DNA of 64,000 nt from Epiperipatus broadwayi. Its lineage: Eukaryota; Onychophora; Udeonychophora; Euonychophora; Peripatidae. The stretch covers positions 5,470,972-5,534,971 of the forward strand of contig JAQFVV010006199.1 in NCBI GenBank assembly GCA_028023455.1, read 5' to 3'. Shown in pieces: positions 1 to 11,815 of this stretch. A program made the position numbers and the translations under genes. Each line of letters opens with the position of its first letter. Position 1 is the stretch's first letter. The notes below the pieces were generated by a model that did not search any database, was not told the origin of the DNA, and was given only the letters and a program-made list of their open reading frames with translations.

Positions 1-87
1 ATCTGTGTTTATATGGGTATTATCTCCTCATTTCTATTGTTTATTATAATAACAATCCATGGAAATATTTAATTCAACATACTCGGG

Positions 88-288
88 TTATGAATTAAGA
101 ATCTTCTAAATGTTGAACAAAGGATCAAAAATAGAATGAATCATCTATTCTTGGGAGCTCTGATGTTTGTCAACATGATTGGTAATTCATCACTCAGATT
201 GAATATGGCACTTAAGAATCTCAAAAATAGGTGATTCATTCTATTCTTGATTTTTTGTTAAACATTTAGAGTGCTTTTAATTCATAGC
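88..288. repeat. ~200-bp imperfect hairpin, MITE-like
   Basis: Left arm about 88-154 and right arm about 214-288 are inverted copies of one another over roughly 65-75 bp. The left arm reads TGAATTAAGAATCTTCTAAA and on to AATAGAATGAATCATCTATT; the right arm carries the reverse complement with scattered mismatches. The ~60-bp spacer is unpaired. Size and structure fit a small non-autonomous inverted-repeat element. No target duplication was identified and no second copy was found in the window, so family assignment is open. Confidence 0.7.
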
Positions 289-2763
289 AATTTACCCCCT
301 TTGTTCACATATATATTGAACTATGTTTAATTTAAAGTTTATACATATATATATGTGTGTGTATATTTAAAAAAAAAATTTTCATTTTATATTTGTTTTT
401 CATTTATTCAACAATTAATAGCAGCAATTTGTAAAAGAATATCATATTTTTAACTTTTTATAATAAAAAAAAAAGATAAAAATTTTACTGAGTTTCCTCA
501 AAAAGAAGACCTAACCAAAAAATAAGCCCTAGCATAATTTTCAAGATGCTGATAATATTAACCCTACTCCAAATATAAAAACCTAGTTAAGATTTTCAGT
601 CTGATGGATGGATTTTATTCATCCATTGAAAAACATGATGGACATATTGAATTATAAAATACTGAATGTATAAATAAATGTAGATTTTTGTAGTTGAATA
701 AATGTTACTCAGAATTATTTGGCAGACAGACTTATAAATAATCATTTTAATAAATTTGCAAATACAATTTTATTATTCATTTATCAAACGCCTTCATTCA
801 GTCTGATATAAGAATTTCTTTTTAATTTGACCTTTAACCATAGATATTGTAAATAAATTAACATTAATATCCAAAAATGCTGAAACTTATTATTAAACAT
901 AATTTTAGTTCACAAATTAATCAAAATAGCTTAATGTTTCGTATATTATTTTAAATTAAATATTACTAATTTCAACAGCACAGAATTAACTTTTAATGTT
1001 TATACAAGAACATAACTTTTAATATTCTTATATAGAATGAGAATGTTCTGTGATGTGTTTATAATCATAAATGTTACATAATAAAATAGTAGTAAAAGTT
1101 ATTTACATATTGTTGAAATATAGTAGTAATATCAAATAAATGTAGATTTTTGGATGTGAATAAATAGACATTTTTGTACTTGAATAAATGTAGGTTTTTA
1201 TACATAAACAAAGATATCCCATAAAAATAAGATCTAAGCCATCTTTTGAAGCAAAAACTAATATAAGATCCAATCTTATTTTCAGTGAAGCATGGTAAAA
1301 TAAATAGTTAAAGATAAGACTGGAATAACTACACAAACAAAAATACAAATATGTGTACATTTATCATAGATGCTTCTTTAGATTATGCATTTGACATCTT
1401 AAAACACTGTTAACTTCTGAAACAAACTTTATTTTTTAGAAAACTTATAACTCTCTACCATATTCGTTCTATTCTCAGTTATATCCTCTTCATGAAAATA
1501 ATAATAAAATTGCTTTTTGTAAACATGACTTTGAAATAATTTTTTTAAAATGCAAATGGCTTTTGTATAAAAACCAGGCCAGATTCCCTATTAAATACTT
1601 ATTTTTTTAAAAACAGTTTATCACTATTTATTATTTACATTTACTTATTCTAACAAAGATATTATTTTACAAGAGTAAATTTAATAGCAACCCATCCAAA
1701 AGAATGAAGAATATTATGAAGTGGGATTAAGATTTTGCAATTGTATTTTTACAATCTTGCAGAGCATTATTGAAAAGCAGGTTTAATGTTTATGTTAATT
1801 TATATATAGATGATTCACTTCATGAAGTCTTATTCTGCTAAATATAATATGCAAAGTTTCTACCCTAAAAGTAGGTTGTGGAATTAGAATATTAACTGAA
1901 ATGATGTTACTTGTTAATAATCAGTAAGTTATTGTTGCTTACATTCTTTTAACAAAATTATATTTAAAATTTATAAATAACCTTAAATTTTTGTATAATA
2001 TGTTCTACATTCACACCCTTTCTGAATATTATATACAATGATAGAAAAATTCTAATAAATATAATTCCATCAATAGAACTAAACCCAAATATTTTAACAA
2101 ATTGAATATAACACAAATTATTATTGTGTTAGCATTCTCTTTACTTACTTATAGCTTTTCTTTCAATTAGAAAAAAAAAATGAAAGTGCATATAAAGAAT
2201 CTTAATTTCATCATGGTCACATAATCAGTATTAAAAAAGAGTATAACATTGTAATAAAAAATTGTATTTTATGAAATTTTTTTTTTACAAAACAAGAAAC
2301 TCACAAAATAAAAATATTTCTTTCACAATATCCAAATTAAATTAAAAAATAAGGCAAACGATTTTAAAATATGATAATCATTTTCAGTATTATCACATTA
2401 GATAATTATGCACATAGTTATTATATATATTTCTTGCTTTTAAAGTATGATATTAATATAATTCTAAATTAAGTTTTATTTGCAGTTTAAATGTAAAGTT
2501 TAAATTATTGTGGACAAAATATAGAGGTCAGCTTTATTTGAAAAAAACAACAACAACTAAACCTGAGATCAATATTTAAATAGAGATAAAAAGTCAGTGA
2601 TAGGATAAAAGTTAAGACTATATTTAGAATTTTAAAAATTTGAATTAAAAAAGCATCATGTAAATAAAAATTTAATAAAAAGGTATTCCGATAAAATAAA
2701 GTGATTGTTGAGGAAAGATCTTTTATAGCAAAATTTGAATTAACTAAAATAATAAAACTAATG
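289..2763. other. AT-rich DNA, no gene recognised
   Basis: Low-complexity A/T-rich sequence with poly-A and poly-T runs. I see no conserved protein segment in either strand, no tRNA-like promoter boxes and no long inverted repeat. The only structured piece is the short tandem array at 1135-1201, whose motif also occurs at about 673-710. Confidence 0.6.
1135..1201. repeat. 24-bp tandem repeat, about 2.8 copies
   Basis: Three units start at 1135, 1159 and 1183, each beginning AATAAATGTAGATTTTTG or a close variant. The same AATAAATGTAGATTTTTG followed by a second AATAAATG occurs at about 673-710, so the motif is locally dispersed as well as tandem. Confidence 0.7.
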
Positions 2764-3245
2764 TGTTAACTATTTCCAATATCTAGTATTAATTATTAAG
2801 TATATTATAAAAATTCAAACTTTATTTAAACTTTTTAAATACATTCAACTGTTACTAATAATACACAGGATAATATTTAATACAAGGTTTTGGTTATATT
2901 ATTCTCCCTTCTTAATCCAGTCTGATTGATGACAATACAAGCATGGTAATCAAACTAGAGATTTTTAAATTTCTGAATATTGAATTTAAAATGATTCTCA
3001 ACAGAATTGGCTCATTAGTTAAAGTTTTATTTTAAATTCAATATTCATGAATTTCTGGTTTGATTCTAATGTTAATGCCAGCACTGATCAGGCCAGAAAT
3101 ACCTGAAGAAGATAAGAGAATAATATATAATTATCTATTAATCTGAATGTTATTAATAACAGTTAAATGTATAAAAACTTTAAATAAATAAAAATATTTG
3201 TAAAGAGATTTAACAATTAACATTAAATGCTGGAAATAGCCTAGT
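2764..3245. repeat. ~480-bp imperfect palindrome
   Basis: Left arm about 2764-2990 and right arm about 3031-3245 are inverted copies separated by a ~40-bp spacer. Matching landmarks are CTATTTCC near 2770 against GGAAATAG near 3233, ATACATTCAACTGTTACTAA near 2850 against its diverged reverse complement near 3160, and the inner pair GAATATTGAATTTAAAA against TTTTAAATTCAATATTC flanking the spacer. A diverged copy of the left arm alone occurs at 24334-24486, so this is a family and not a local accident. No coding sequence is seen in it. Confidence 0.7.
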
Positions 3246-3681
3246 ACATAATTATAACTAAAATATCATCATCACAACTTATCAGACAAATGCTAAAATT
3301 AATATATTTATATGACTTTAACAATTGCATACAATGAAAAGTCTAACAATTATTAGTCAATATTTATAATCAGTTATTTTAAACTCTAATAAAATAAAGA
3401 AAAAACATATCCATAATTTTATTTAAAAAAAATGATTCCTTATATAAATGTACTTTTTAAAAAAAAACAATTAATGTAAAATGAAACAAAAAAAGTAAGT
3501 TAAAATTTAATAATTTTTTTTTTCTTTTATACTGAATGCAAACTTAACTTTGCATTTTTTAATTCCTAACTTGTTTGTTAATATTATTACATAAAATTTT
3601 TGTGATTATTTAATCTACATCATTATTTATGTTTTTAATTAAATATAATTAAAGTTCAAGAATATATTAATATTCATACTT

Positions 3682-3921
3682 AATGAATATATCACCATCA
3701 TCATCAATCATTATCAATCCACTGCAGGATGAAGGTCTCTCCAAGTTCAATCCATCTTTTCCTATCTTTAGCTTCTCTTCTCCACATCACCCCTGCACAC
3801 TTTCTTATTTCATCCATCCATCTCACACATGGTCTCTTTCTGGGTCTTTTAAAATCTCTTGGAATCCAGTTTAAAATTTCAATTGTCCATCTGTTATCAT
3901 CTCTTCTAACAATGAATATAT
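3682..3921 (-). mobile_element. 5'-truncated RTE-like LINE, 3' tail with target duplication
   Basis: Positions 3910 down to 3693 on the minus strand give an open run of about 64 codons ending in TGA. It carries the C-terminal signature of LINE endonuclease/reverse transcriptases of the RTE type: W-I-P-R, K-R-P-R-K-R-P, R-W-M-D-E-I, A-G-V-M-W-R-R, D-R-K-R-W, L-G-E-x-F-x-x-Q-W-x-D-N. The tail ends in a GAT/ATG-rich microsatellite-like tract, as these elements usually do. A perfect 11-bp direct repeat, AATGAATATAT, flanks it at 3682-3692 and 3911-3921. Only the last ~218 bp inserted, as expected of target-primed reverse transcription with 5' truncation. No frameshift is visible in the retained part, so the copy is not very old. 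Clade assignment rests on remembered C-terminal motifs, not on a search. Confidence 0.85.
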
Positions 3922-6900
3922 ACTACTATCAATATATAAAAGTAAATATAATTTTATTATGCTACAGTAATAATTAAATATTATTTATATTATTCTTTAA
4001 AAATTTGGCTCGCTGTTCATCATGATTTAATCTTAACACACTAAACAATTAGAAAAAAAAAACAATTTCATCAACATTTGTAAATGACTTAGGATTATTA
4101 TCGTCAAAGAATTGATTGAAGGCTATTTTAACAAATATTTCCCCTTTAAATCCATCAACTTCTTTTTGTTAAAACTCACTTAATAAAATTGATAAGATGC
4201 AACAAAACAGCAACATTCAATGAACAACGTCAATTTAACTTTTTTTGAACAATCCAGTAATATATTTTTTTTAAAAATGTTAGCTTTTATTGTAAAACAG
4301 TGAAAAGCTTTAATCTCCAATTTAATGTCTCTACTAAATTTTTAGCCCTATTTGTAACATGTAATCATTATTAGAAATCAAACCTAGTTATTCCTAAAGA
4401 TATCTCTTTATTTATTATATGCAAAATAAAATATATAGTTTCAAAAACTTATAAAATTCCATACAAATGATCTAATTAATCATTTGTACTGAAGTAGATG
4501 AGTAAAAAGATATTATATGTATATATGTTCAATTGACATCTTAATGATTACGATTTTATTATTTTATATGTTCTAAATTGGAGAATCTAGAATTATGTTA
4601 AGGAAGTAGCAACAAAGAGCATCCTACCTCTAATTATGATCTATTATTGCCACTTGGTCATGATAGTAATATCCTATTGACTAGATATCCAATCCCTTTG
4701 GAAAGAGAATTTAACACACACCCACATACAATACTTATATGTGTATATACAATGAAAGTATTTAAAAAATATATGACAAAAATATTACATCATTTATATT
4801 TTTATTATATGGATAAATTGCAATGATGAAATAAAAAATAAATTTTTATTCTGACACATAATAACTGATTTATGATGGATATTCTTATAGAATAAATATA
4901 ATTGTAGAACGTGATTTTTAATTAAAGTGAAAGACTGAAACCTCTTGCATGCACTTTTAGAATGCTTATATGACAGCCAATCAGATGTAATGATGACTGT
5001 GTAGGAAGCTCTCAAGTTGCAACACAAGACAGAGATTTTACAAAAAAAAGGTGGTTCCACCTTTCTCTTTACTTAAATTTATATATATAAGTCAGTCTAA
5101 AGTATTTTGACTTGAGAGCATGAAGCTTTAAACATCTTCACATTTAACTCACTGCTTATTATTTATAAACAAACAATGCAAAATCTTACAATTTACTATG
5201 AATGTATAATTTTTTTCAAATGTTATGAATTGAACAGTAATGTACGTAAATATATGTTTACAATATTTTCTTGATTTGTAAAAACAATTAATTTAAGAAA
5301 GTTTGTGAAAATAACTGATATAAGAAAAAGCTTCATTACGGATGGTGAAAAATCTAAGACAATTGGAAAAGAAAACTGATGGTAAATGAAAAAGTAGCCT
5401 AGTTTTAACTTTCTTTTCGATATTTACTGAAGTGGGTTTTTGAGTAGTTTATGGCAGCACCAAAGTTAGTTAATCTTAAATTAATTTTTTTAAAAAAGTA
5501 TCACACAGAGGTATTCCATTTATGAAGAAACTAACATAATTTTATTAGTTTTAATCTATTTAACATTTGATGTGCATTTATATATTTATGTATAATTATG
5601 AAAAAAGAAAATAAAACCAATAGTCATATATATGACCATACATATGAGTTATATTTATAAAATTGATATATAAGAAGGTGTAATTATTCTAATTAACCGA
5701 TAGCTAAATAATAATAATTATTCAGTCTGTTTAACTCAATCTTGGAATGAAGCTTGCAGCTAAAAATTGTTTTACACAATATTAAACACAATTTGTTGAA
5801 AGATTAATTTTTATTATGATAATAGTTAAATAATAATAATTTTAACTGCCATTAAAATATATATAAATATATTTAATCAAAAAATAAATTATGTTTATAT
5901 AGATATATATTCAGGTAACTGTTTATATATATAATATAGTTAAATTAAATCACCCCCTTAACCATTTAGTCTGCTAGTTCTGGGTTTCACTGATTGGTAC
6001 TGCTATATCACTATGCCACTGAGCACAGTTTTTATATAGACTGGAAGCTATAATCAGGTAATTAATTTATATTTTTGGTAGAAAAATCGAATTTAAGGAG
6101 TTAGCTACAAAAGAGTGATATTAGTACATGTTATATACAAATGAAGTTAAAAATGTAAGTATTTTTTTTTTATTTCAAAAAAAAAAAAAATTAAATTTTT
6201 TTTGTTTCGTAAATAATTTATTTTATTTCATATACATACTCATTACATTTTTTATATTTGTAATGTAATACTTATCACATTTTAAAAATATTTTTAAATG
6301 TATAAAATATACTGCATAATGCATTTGTGTTGGATTAGAAATGATCAGATTATATTCAAAAAATAAAGTGAGAAGAAACTTTTTACTGTATAATGAGCAG
6401 TTAATAAAAAGTAATTAAACTAAAAAATATATTTTTTAACACAAAAAATATTGCATGTAGGCAATCTAACATATCTGAAATAAAAATTCTAAAATTTTTA
6501 TCAACATATAAAACATAAAATAGAATTCTAAACAAGTATATGTATGAAATATTTATAATAAAAATATCAAAAGCCTAGGTGAAAATAAACTAGTAGCCTA
6601 TCTAGTGAAAAATTTTCAATATAAGAAATATAAACATTATAAATGTATGAAATAGTATTGATATAGCATATTTAAAAGTAAATATTACAACTACAAAATA
6701 ATATATTAATATATAATATATAAATTATATATTGCAAAAGTAAAAGCATAAAATATATGTAATAAATGGAAATAATTTGAAAATTTTCAATCTTTCAACA
6801 GTGAAAAATTAATTTCAAATTTATTGAAGGATGTGGTTGAAAAAGAAGACAATAAAATCTTTCTTTTTTCAACAAAGGATCAGTGAGCAAAGAAAGACTA

Positions 6901-7914
6901 ATCAAGGTTCTGTAAATATAATTTGATTCTAAAACCAATCAAAAACATGATTTCCTGTGAATTAATTGCTTTCTACTAAAAAAAATGTGAACTAAAATTA
7001 GAATTAACCATTAAATGCCCCACATAAATATAACTTAATAGGGAATTGTGACTACACAAAATTTGACAATTGCAAATGAAATTATAATAACATGATATAA
7101 TGGATAAATCAGAAGTGATTATTACACAAAAATGATGGGAATATGTCTAAAAATGTTAATATTTAATTGTTTATAGCACAAATAATTATAACTGATATTG
7201 TTGATCCAATTATAAATAAGAACATTTCAAAACTAAAATAATGACTACAACAAAAATAAGAAAATCTATTCCCAAAATATTAATACAAATATGATTTTCT
7301 TTCTTTAAAATCCACTTCTACTTCTTGTTTTAATGCTGCTAAAGACTAAAATTATATTTGGATTTTCAGACATGTCATATTACTAAGACATAAATCTTAT
7401 GTAAAGGGTGTGTTTTGATATAAGTAAGTTTGTGCTTGGATGTACTAAAATAAGAATCCTGACATATTCTCTCACAATTATTAGTGATTTATATTTTTTT
7501 AAAAAAGCATTGACATTTTTTGATTATCATATTAATAAAGTGACTATAAAGATTTATAAGTAATAAAAGGATTTGAAGACAGAAACTCAATAATGAGTAA
7601 AAAATGATTATTGGATTAGATCTGTAGCAGAGATTATCATTTATTGATTGTGGTTACTTGGGATCTTTTATTGATGCATTGATTGTAACATGTAGTAGTC
7701 TTGTTTAAGTTTTGTATTGATTTGATTGACCATAATTATCTTTCTTAAAACAATTATCTATGATAAATCATTTATCCTTCATTTATTACTGTTAACATGT
7801 ATATTAAATTTAAGTATATTTAATGCTAGAAGTTTGTCATTGGTTTCAGAGAATACATAGTAAAATATTTAAAACACTCCCCTCCTTCATAAATATTATT
7901 TCAAGTTATGATAT
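3922..7914. other. AT-rich DNA, no gene recognised
   Basis: About 4 kb of very A/T-rich sequence. Open frames here are short and without recognisable motifs. A weak tRNA-promoter-like stretch near 5965-6050 is discussed among rejected items. I see no transposon ends, no inverted repeats above ~30 bp and no convincing exon. Confidence 0.55.
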
Positions 7915-7944
7915 ATGTATTTTTAATTTACAGAATTATATATA
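7915..7944. repeat. Left copy of 30-bp target-site-like duplication
   Basis: This 30-bp sequence, ATGTATTTTTAATTTACAG and eleven further bases, is identical to 17115-17144. The element starts immediately after it. The first bases of the element (TTATATATGATCTC) differ from the second terminal repeat by one extra TA, consistent with slippage in a TA tract. Confidence 0.8.
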
Positions 7945-7951
7945 TTATATA

Positions 7952-10489
7952 TGATCTCAAATGAAAATAAACATATGAACTTTTGCAACAATAATCATTA
8001 GTTAACCAGGCTCCTAACTTTGAGGCACCAAATGTAATGGAATGTAAATGCTGCATTCCATTTAAATTGAAGAAAGAAGGCTCCAAACATTGGGAAAGCC
8101 AAATGTAATGGAAACTATACGATATGTATATAAACATATCATGCTGACCACATTGTCATGTCAAATGTAATGGAAAATATCTTTATTATACCAATCACCA
8201 GTTAACTAGGTCCCACAGTTTGTGGTGCCAAATGTAATGGACAATATATCATATAAACATATTATAAATCAAACATATTATAAATCAAATGTAATGGAAT
8301 GTCAATATGTTAGAAGAAAATAATGTTTCAAACATTGGATGAAAAATGTAATGGAATATATGTAATCTAAATAAATCCAATTGTTAAGAAAGCCTAATAT
8401 AATAGATTGTATGATTTAAATGAAGAAAGACAAAATTATCCCAGTTATATTTAAATAAATTGTTTATATGCCCTTCCAACTAGCTATACATGAAATAAAT
8501 TTAAAATCATATAGAGCAATGAGATCTATCCTTATAATTTATTTTCAAGGTTGATATGACTAACTAATCAAATATATATCAGAAACAAAGGGAATTCTAT
8601 TAAATCCAATATACACATCTATTATGTAAATTTATGTATATCTAAACATATCAATGAATAATAATATGTGTAAGTGGCCTAAAGACTAAACAATAAGTGA
8701 AATATGAAGTTATCCTCTATTAAATTGTGAATTCAATTAATTTTATAATGACTCTGGCATTAAAAGAAAAATAAGAATAAAATATTAATACGCTTTCTAA
8801 TAAATTACAAAGGCATTATCTATAAAACAAATAGTACATCCTTTATTTCTATATTATGATTTAATTTTAGGTAGTATCAATGTTTTAAATAAGTTTTAAA
8901 TACAAACCCAAATAATAAATATACATATATACTTACAATAAGTATATATATTAAATAGATAAAGACATATCTGTGCTTAACAAGTAGGTATTAATATAAA
9001 TACAAATCCATATTTATATTTTTCAGATATTCAAAAAATAAAAGAAAAAGAAAAATTATATACTGCAAATATATATAAATTATTGTTTTGGTCTGCATAA
9101 GAATTATTATATGAAGTTAAAAAAAATGGAAATACATAAATTAATAATAAAACAATTTTTATAATAAAAATTTGCGAATATAAATTTACTTATTAAAATA
9201 TACATAACAACTCATATGCAACCCAAACTTATAAGCCATACTTTAAGATTTTAAATTACTTAAGTGTTAATTTTGACACCTGTTAAACGTTTATTGCTGT
9301 TAGAAAACAAGACGCTTGAATTGAATATTTATAAAAACGTTATATTTTTATAATGAAAAATAAAAGTAAACAAAAATATCGATCTCAAAAATATATTTAT
9401 ATATCATTTATACATATAAAATTATTTACTACCTTTCAAAGTTCACTTATTTATTTTTCTTTCAAAAGTCAACTTATTCCATTGTTTTATTCCTTTATCC
9501 ATTTAATATTAGAATGCATTTCTAGAGCCAAATTGAATTGAAGAAATGACATGTTAGAAAAAATTATTAGTTTCCAAATGCACATATATACTTTATTTTT
9601 CCTTTTTAAATTTCTCTCCTTGAAAAAAAAATAATTGACATGTTGAATCCAATGTATTAATCACTTTTAGTTACCTCCAGATTATTATTAGATTGACCAT
9701 TATAGATTCCAGATAGCTATATCAAATTTCGGCTTCAGACGCGATGAAATTCATGTGTTGAAATTTGCTTAGTTTTTCTTTTTAAACTGCCTTGGAATAA
9801 ATGAAAGAAAATGGTGCAGCCCCTTGGCTGTGATATATATATATATTAGCCAGTCATGTTTATGTATTGATTACAGAAATTTATCTTATTCCACTATTCT
9901 TAAGAATGGCAATTTCAAAGAAACAAAGTACAACAAATTTTTATCCTTTTGTTTGTTTAATCACTATCCTAATAATAATGGCTTCTTTTTTGTTGTTGCT
10001 GTTGTTCCACGTGCTAGCAAATGCTGTTTTGAAAACCATTGTTACACATGTTTTATTTTAAACAATTAACATTCAAAAAAAATATTAACTATATAAAAAA
10101 AAATATTAAATCGAAAATTTATTTGACAGCTTTTAAAATATATGTATATATACATAAATAATAACATTACATTTTTTTTAATAATCACCACAAATAAAAT
10201 AATCTTTTTTATAATCAACAATTTATATGTCCTTATTTATTTATAATAATTAGAACATATATGTATTACTATTAAACATCTCACCATTAAGAATAATAAT
10301 AATAACAATAGTTAAATATTCACAACGATGTACCATCAACAAATAAATAAAATAATAACTCCAAACAATAACTATAACTAATAACCATAAACAATAATAA
10401 TACTTCATATATAAACATCAACTCAAAGAGATTTTTTTTAATAACAACAAATGATTTTTAAAATATAGATAGATTTATCGATATTTACA
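7952..10489 (-). repeat. Terminal direct repeat A (3' repeat in gene orientation)
   Basis: Colinear with 14574-17114 over its full length. I noticed roughly a dozen substitutions plus small length changes in poly-A and TA tracts. Examples are T/C at 8294, T/C near 8744, A/T near 9548 and C/T near 10010. The repeat is therefore over 99% identical by eye, meaning recent duplication or gene conversion. On the minus strand it begins TGTAAATATC and ends GAGATCA. It contains the seven-copy motif array at 8028-8405. Small frames of about 80 codons near 9824-10069 occur in both copies but lack recognisable motifs and are probably chance. Confidence 0.85.
8028..8405. repeat. Array of CCAAATGTAATGG motifs in repeat A
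   Basis: The 13-bp motif CCAAATGTAATGG or a close variant occurs at 8028, 8099, 8161, 8228, 8285, 8342 and, decayed, at 8393. Intervals are 51-71 bp. Around several copies a longer ~65-bp unit can be aligned, with AATCATTAGTTAACCAGG and a variant of GCTCCTAACTTTGAGG upstream of the motif. The motif ends CCA...TGG are inverted, giving a weak dyad. Spacing and conservation suggest a cis-acting array such as protein-binding iterons or enhancer, but function is inferred only from pattern. Confidence 0.7.
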
Positions 10490-10492
10490 ATA

Positions 10493-10506
10493 CCCCCTAA
10501 TCCACC
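10493..10506 (-). promoter_or_regulatory. Candidate polypurine tract
   Basis: On the minus strand GGTGGATTAGGGGG lies 3 bp upstream of the TG that starts terminal repeat A. A purine run directly before the 3' LTR is the second-strand primer site of LTR retrotransposons. It is the only G-rich run in this part of the element. The assignment depends on the LTR interpretation of the whole element. Confidence 0.4.
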
Positions 10507-10720
10507 GAAAAAAAAATGTCTTTGCAAATAACTAATGAATTATGAGATATTGAAAAAAAAAAAACTTCTCAAATTTGTAATCTTTCTAAGGACTAACATG
10601 GTTTAAAGAATATTACTTTTCTTATTAATAACCATATTTATTTGTTCATATCTATCTTTCAGATCATCTAGATCTTTGTCCAAGTTTTCTTTAAAAAAAA
10701 TAAATAATCAAAAGTGCCTT

Positions 10721-11497
10721 TTAATTTCCAATTTTTTGAACTCTGTGAAGAAGTTTACTTTGATTTACAAAATTTTTATATAACGTTTTGATATAATTCA
10801 ATTGCTTTAGAATAATTTTGGGATAAGTATCTAAATATTTTGCTATGATCACCTTAGATTCTGCCTCTATATCCTTTACATAAATACTAACTTGATCATA
10901 AGCACTGATATAGTTCTTAATTTTATCAATAATAGTTGCTACTTTATCAGATAATCTATTACCTTTCATTTGAATATCGTAATAAATATCATCGGCTTGA
11001 GCAAGTCTTTGTTTTACTTCACTTGTTCTATGTTCATTTAAAAGCAATACTTTGGGCAATTTTGAATGGTATTCATTCAAATTTTCTAAATAATCCTTTA
11101 AAAATTGCAAATCAGATTGATGTGATACAATTTCAACATTAAAAAATTCTTGAAAATCATTTTGTTTTACACCATTAACATTATCCTGTTCTATATTAAT
11201 TCTTTTCAGTTTGACTTTAGGTTTACTTAAATCTCTTTCCTTGTCAATATTCTCTCTAAGAAAATCAATATTATTTATCTTTCCATCTATAACTTTAAGT
11301 TTAACTTTGGTTTTTCCAATATCTCTTTCTTTATTTACATTTTCTTTAAAAAAATCTATATTAATCAGATCATCTATCATTTTAAGTTTGATCTTAGCTT
11401 TTCCAATTTCTTTTTCTACATCAATAATCTTTCTACCAATATTTAAATTAAATACCTTTTTATTTATTCCTTTAAATTTCACTTTAAACTTCCACAT
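10721..11497 (-). CDS. Repetitive lysine-rich protein, C-terminal third of the element's reading frame
   Basis: 258 codons from an ATG at 11497 to TAA at 10721, in the same frame as the two segments upstream; only a TAG (11534) and a short linker separate it from the middle segment. Residues 28-97 hold tandem ~30-residue repeats with the core DIGKxKVKLKxID, then I-N-x-I-D-F-x-x-E-N. A further diverged copy lies just upstream, in the middle segment. The K-V-K-L-K core alternates charged and hydrophobic residues, which suggests a short beta strand. Residues ~115-258 are charged, predominantly helical-looking and without cysteines or membrane segments. No known catalytic or nucleic-acid-binding motif was recognised. 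It may be a separate downstream product or the end of one ~760-residue protein. A structural, gag-like role in packaging the element is conceivable but only by position. Confidence 0.55.
   Translation of the reverse strand: MWKFKVKFKGINKKVFNLNIGRKIIDVEKEIGKAKIKLKMIDDLINIDFFKENVNKERDIGKTKVKLKVIDGKINNIDFLRENIDKERDLSKPKVKLKRINIEQDNVNGVKQNDFQEFFNVEIVSHQSDLQFLKDYLENLNEYHSKLPKVLLLNEHRTSEVKQRLAQADDIYYDIQMKGNRLSDKVATIIDKIKNYISAYDQVSIYVKDIEAESKVIIAKYLDTYPKIILKQLNYIKTLYKNFVNQSKLLHRVQKIGN
11210..11416 (-). repeat. ~90-bp coding tandem repeats
   Basis: About 2.3 in-frame units, each encoding roughly 30 residues around the core GKxKxKLKxI(D/N). Unit starts are spaced about 90-93 bp. A related, more diverged unit ends the preceding reading-frame segment near 11540-11590. 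Confidence 0.65.
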
Positions 11498-11533
11498 ATT
11501 TTTGTTATGATTAAGTATCTCCTTAAAAAAAAT

Positions 11534-11815
11534 CTATTTAATTTTCTCCTTATCTCTAAATTTGAGTTTTATTTTGTTTTTGCCTATGTCTCTATTCGGA
11601 TCAATTTCTAATCTGATAAAATTTATATTAGGCATTGTATTTTTAATCTTTGTAAATACTATTTTTTCAATAGAATTTTGAGATTTTGTATTTATCCCTA
11701 ACTGTTTTAGTGATCTCTCTCGTGATTTCCTATTCTTCATCTCCATTTTGTGTTCCTCTAACACTTGACTATATCTCTGAATTTCCAATATCGTTTCATC
11801 TATTCTTTCTATTCG
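11534..11815 (-). CDS. Middle segment of the element's reading frame, between two in-frame stops
   Basis: 94 codons between the TGA at 11816-11818 and the TAG at 11534-11536, in the same frame as the segments on both sides. It has no ATG near its 5' end, so as a free-standing gene it would lose much of its length. It reads naturally as continuation of the upstream segment: charged, lysine- and glutamate-rich, with EIQRYSQVLEEHKMEMKNR suggesting helix, and ends in another copy of the DIGKxKIKLK repeat found downstream. The colinearity argues that the two stops are recent nonsense changes in this copy, or that they are read through. Function unknown. Confidence 0.5.
   Translation of the reverse strand, partial: RIERIDETILEIQRYSQVLEEHKMEMKNRKSRERSLKQLGINTKSQNSIEKIVFTKIKNTMPNINFIRLEIDPNRDIGKNKIKLKFRDKEKIK

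Noticed and set aside
5965-6050. tRNA-promoter-like stretch on the minus strand (GTGGCATAGTGATA)
   Set aside because: No acceptable B box at the right distance, no tail or target duplication, and no second copy in the window.
8028-8405. Regularly spaced identical motif that might suggest a CRISPR array
   Set aside because: The repeats are only 13 bp, spacing varies from 51 to 71 bp, the spacers are related to each other, and the context is a eukaryotic mobile element.
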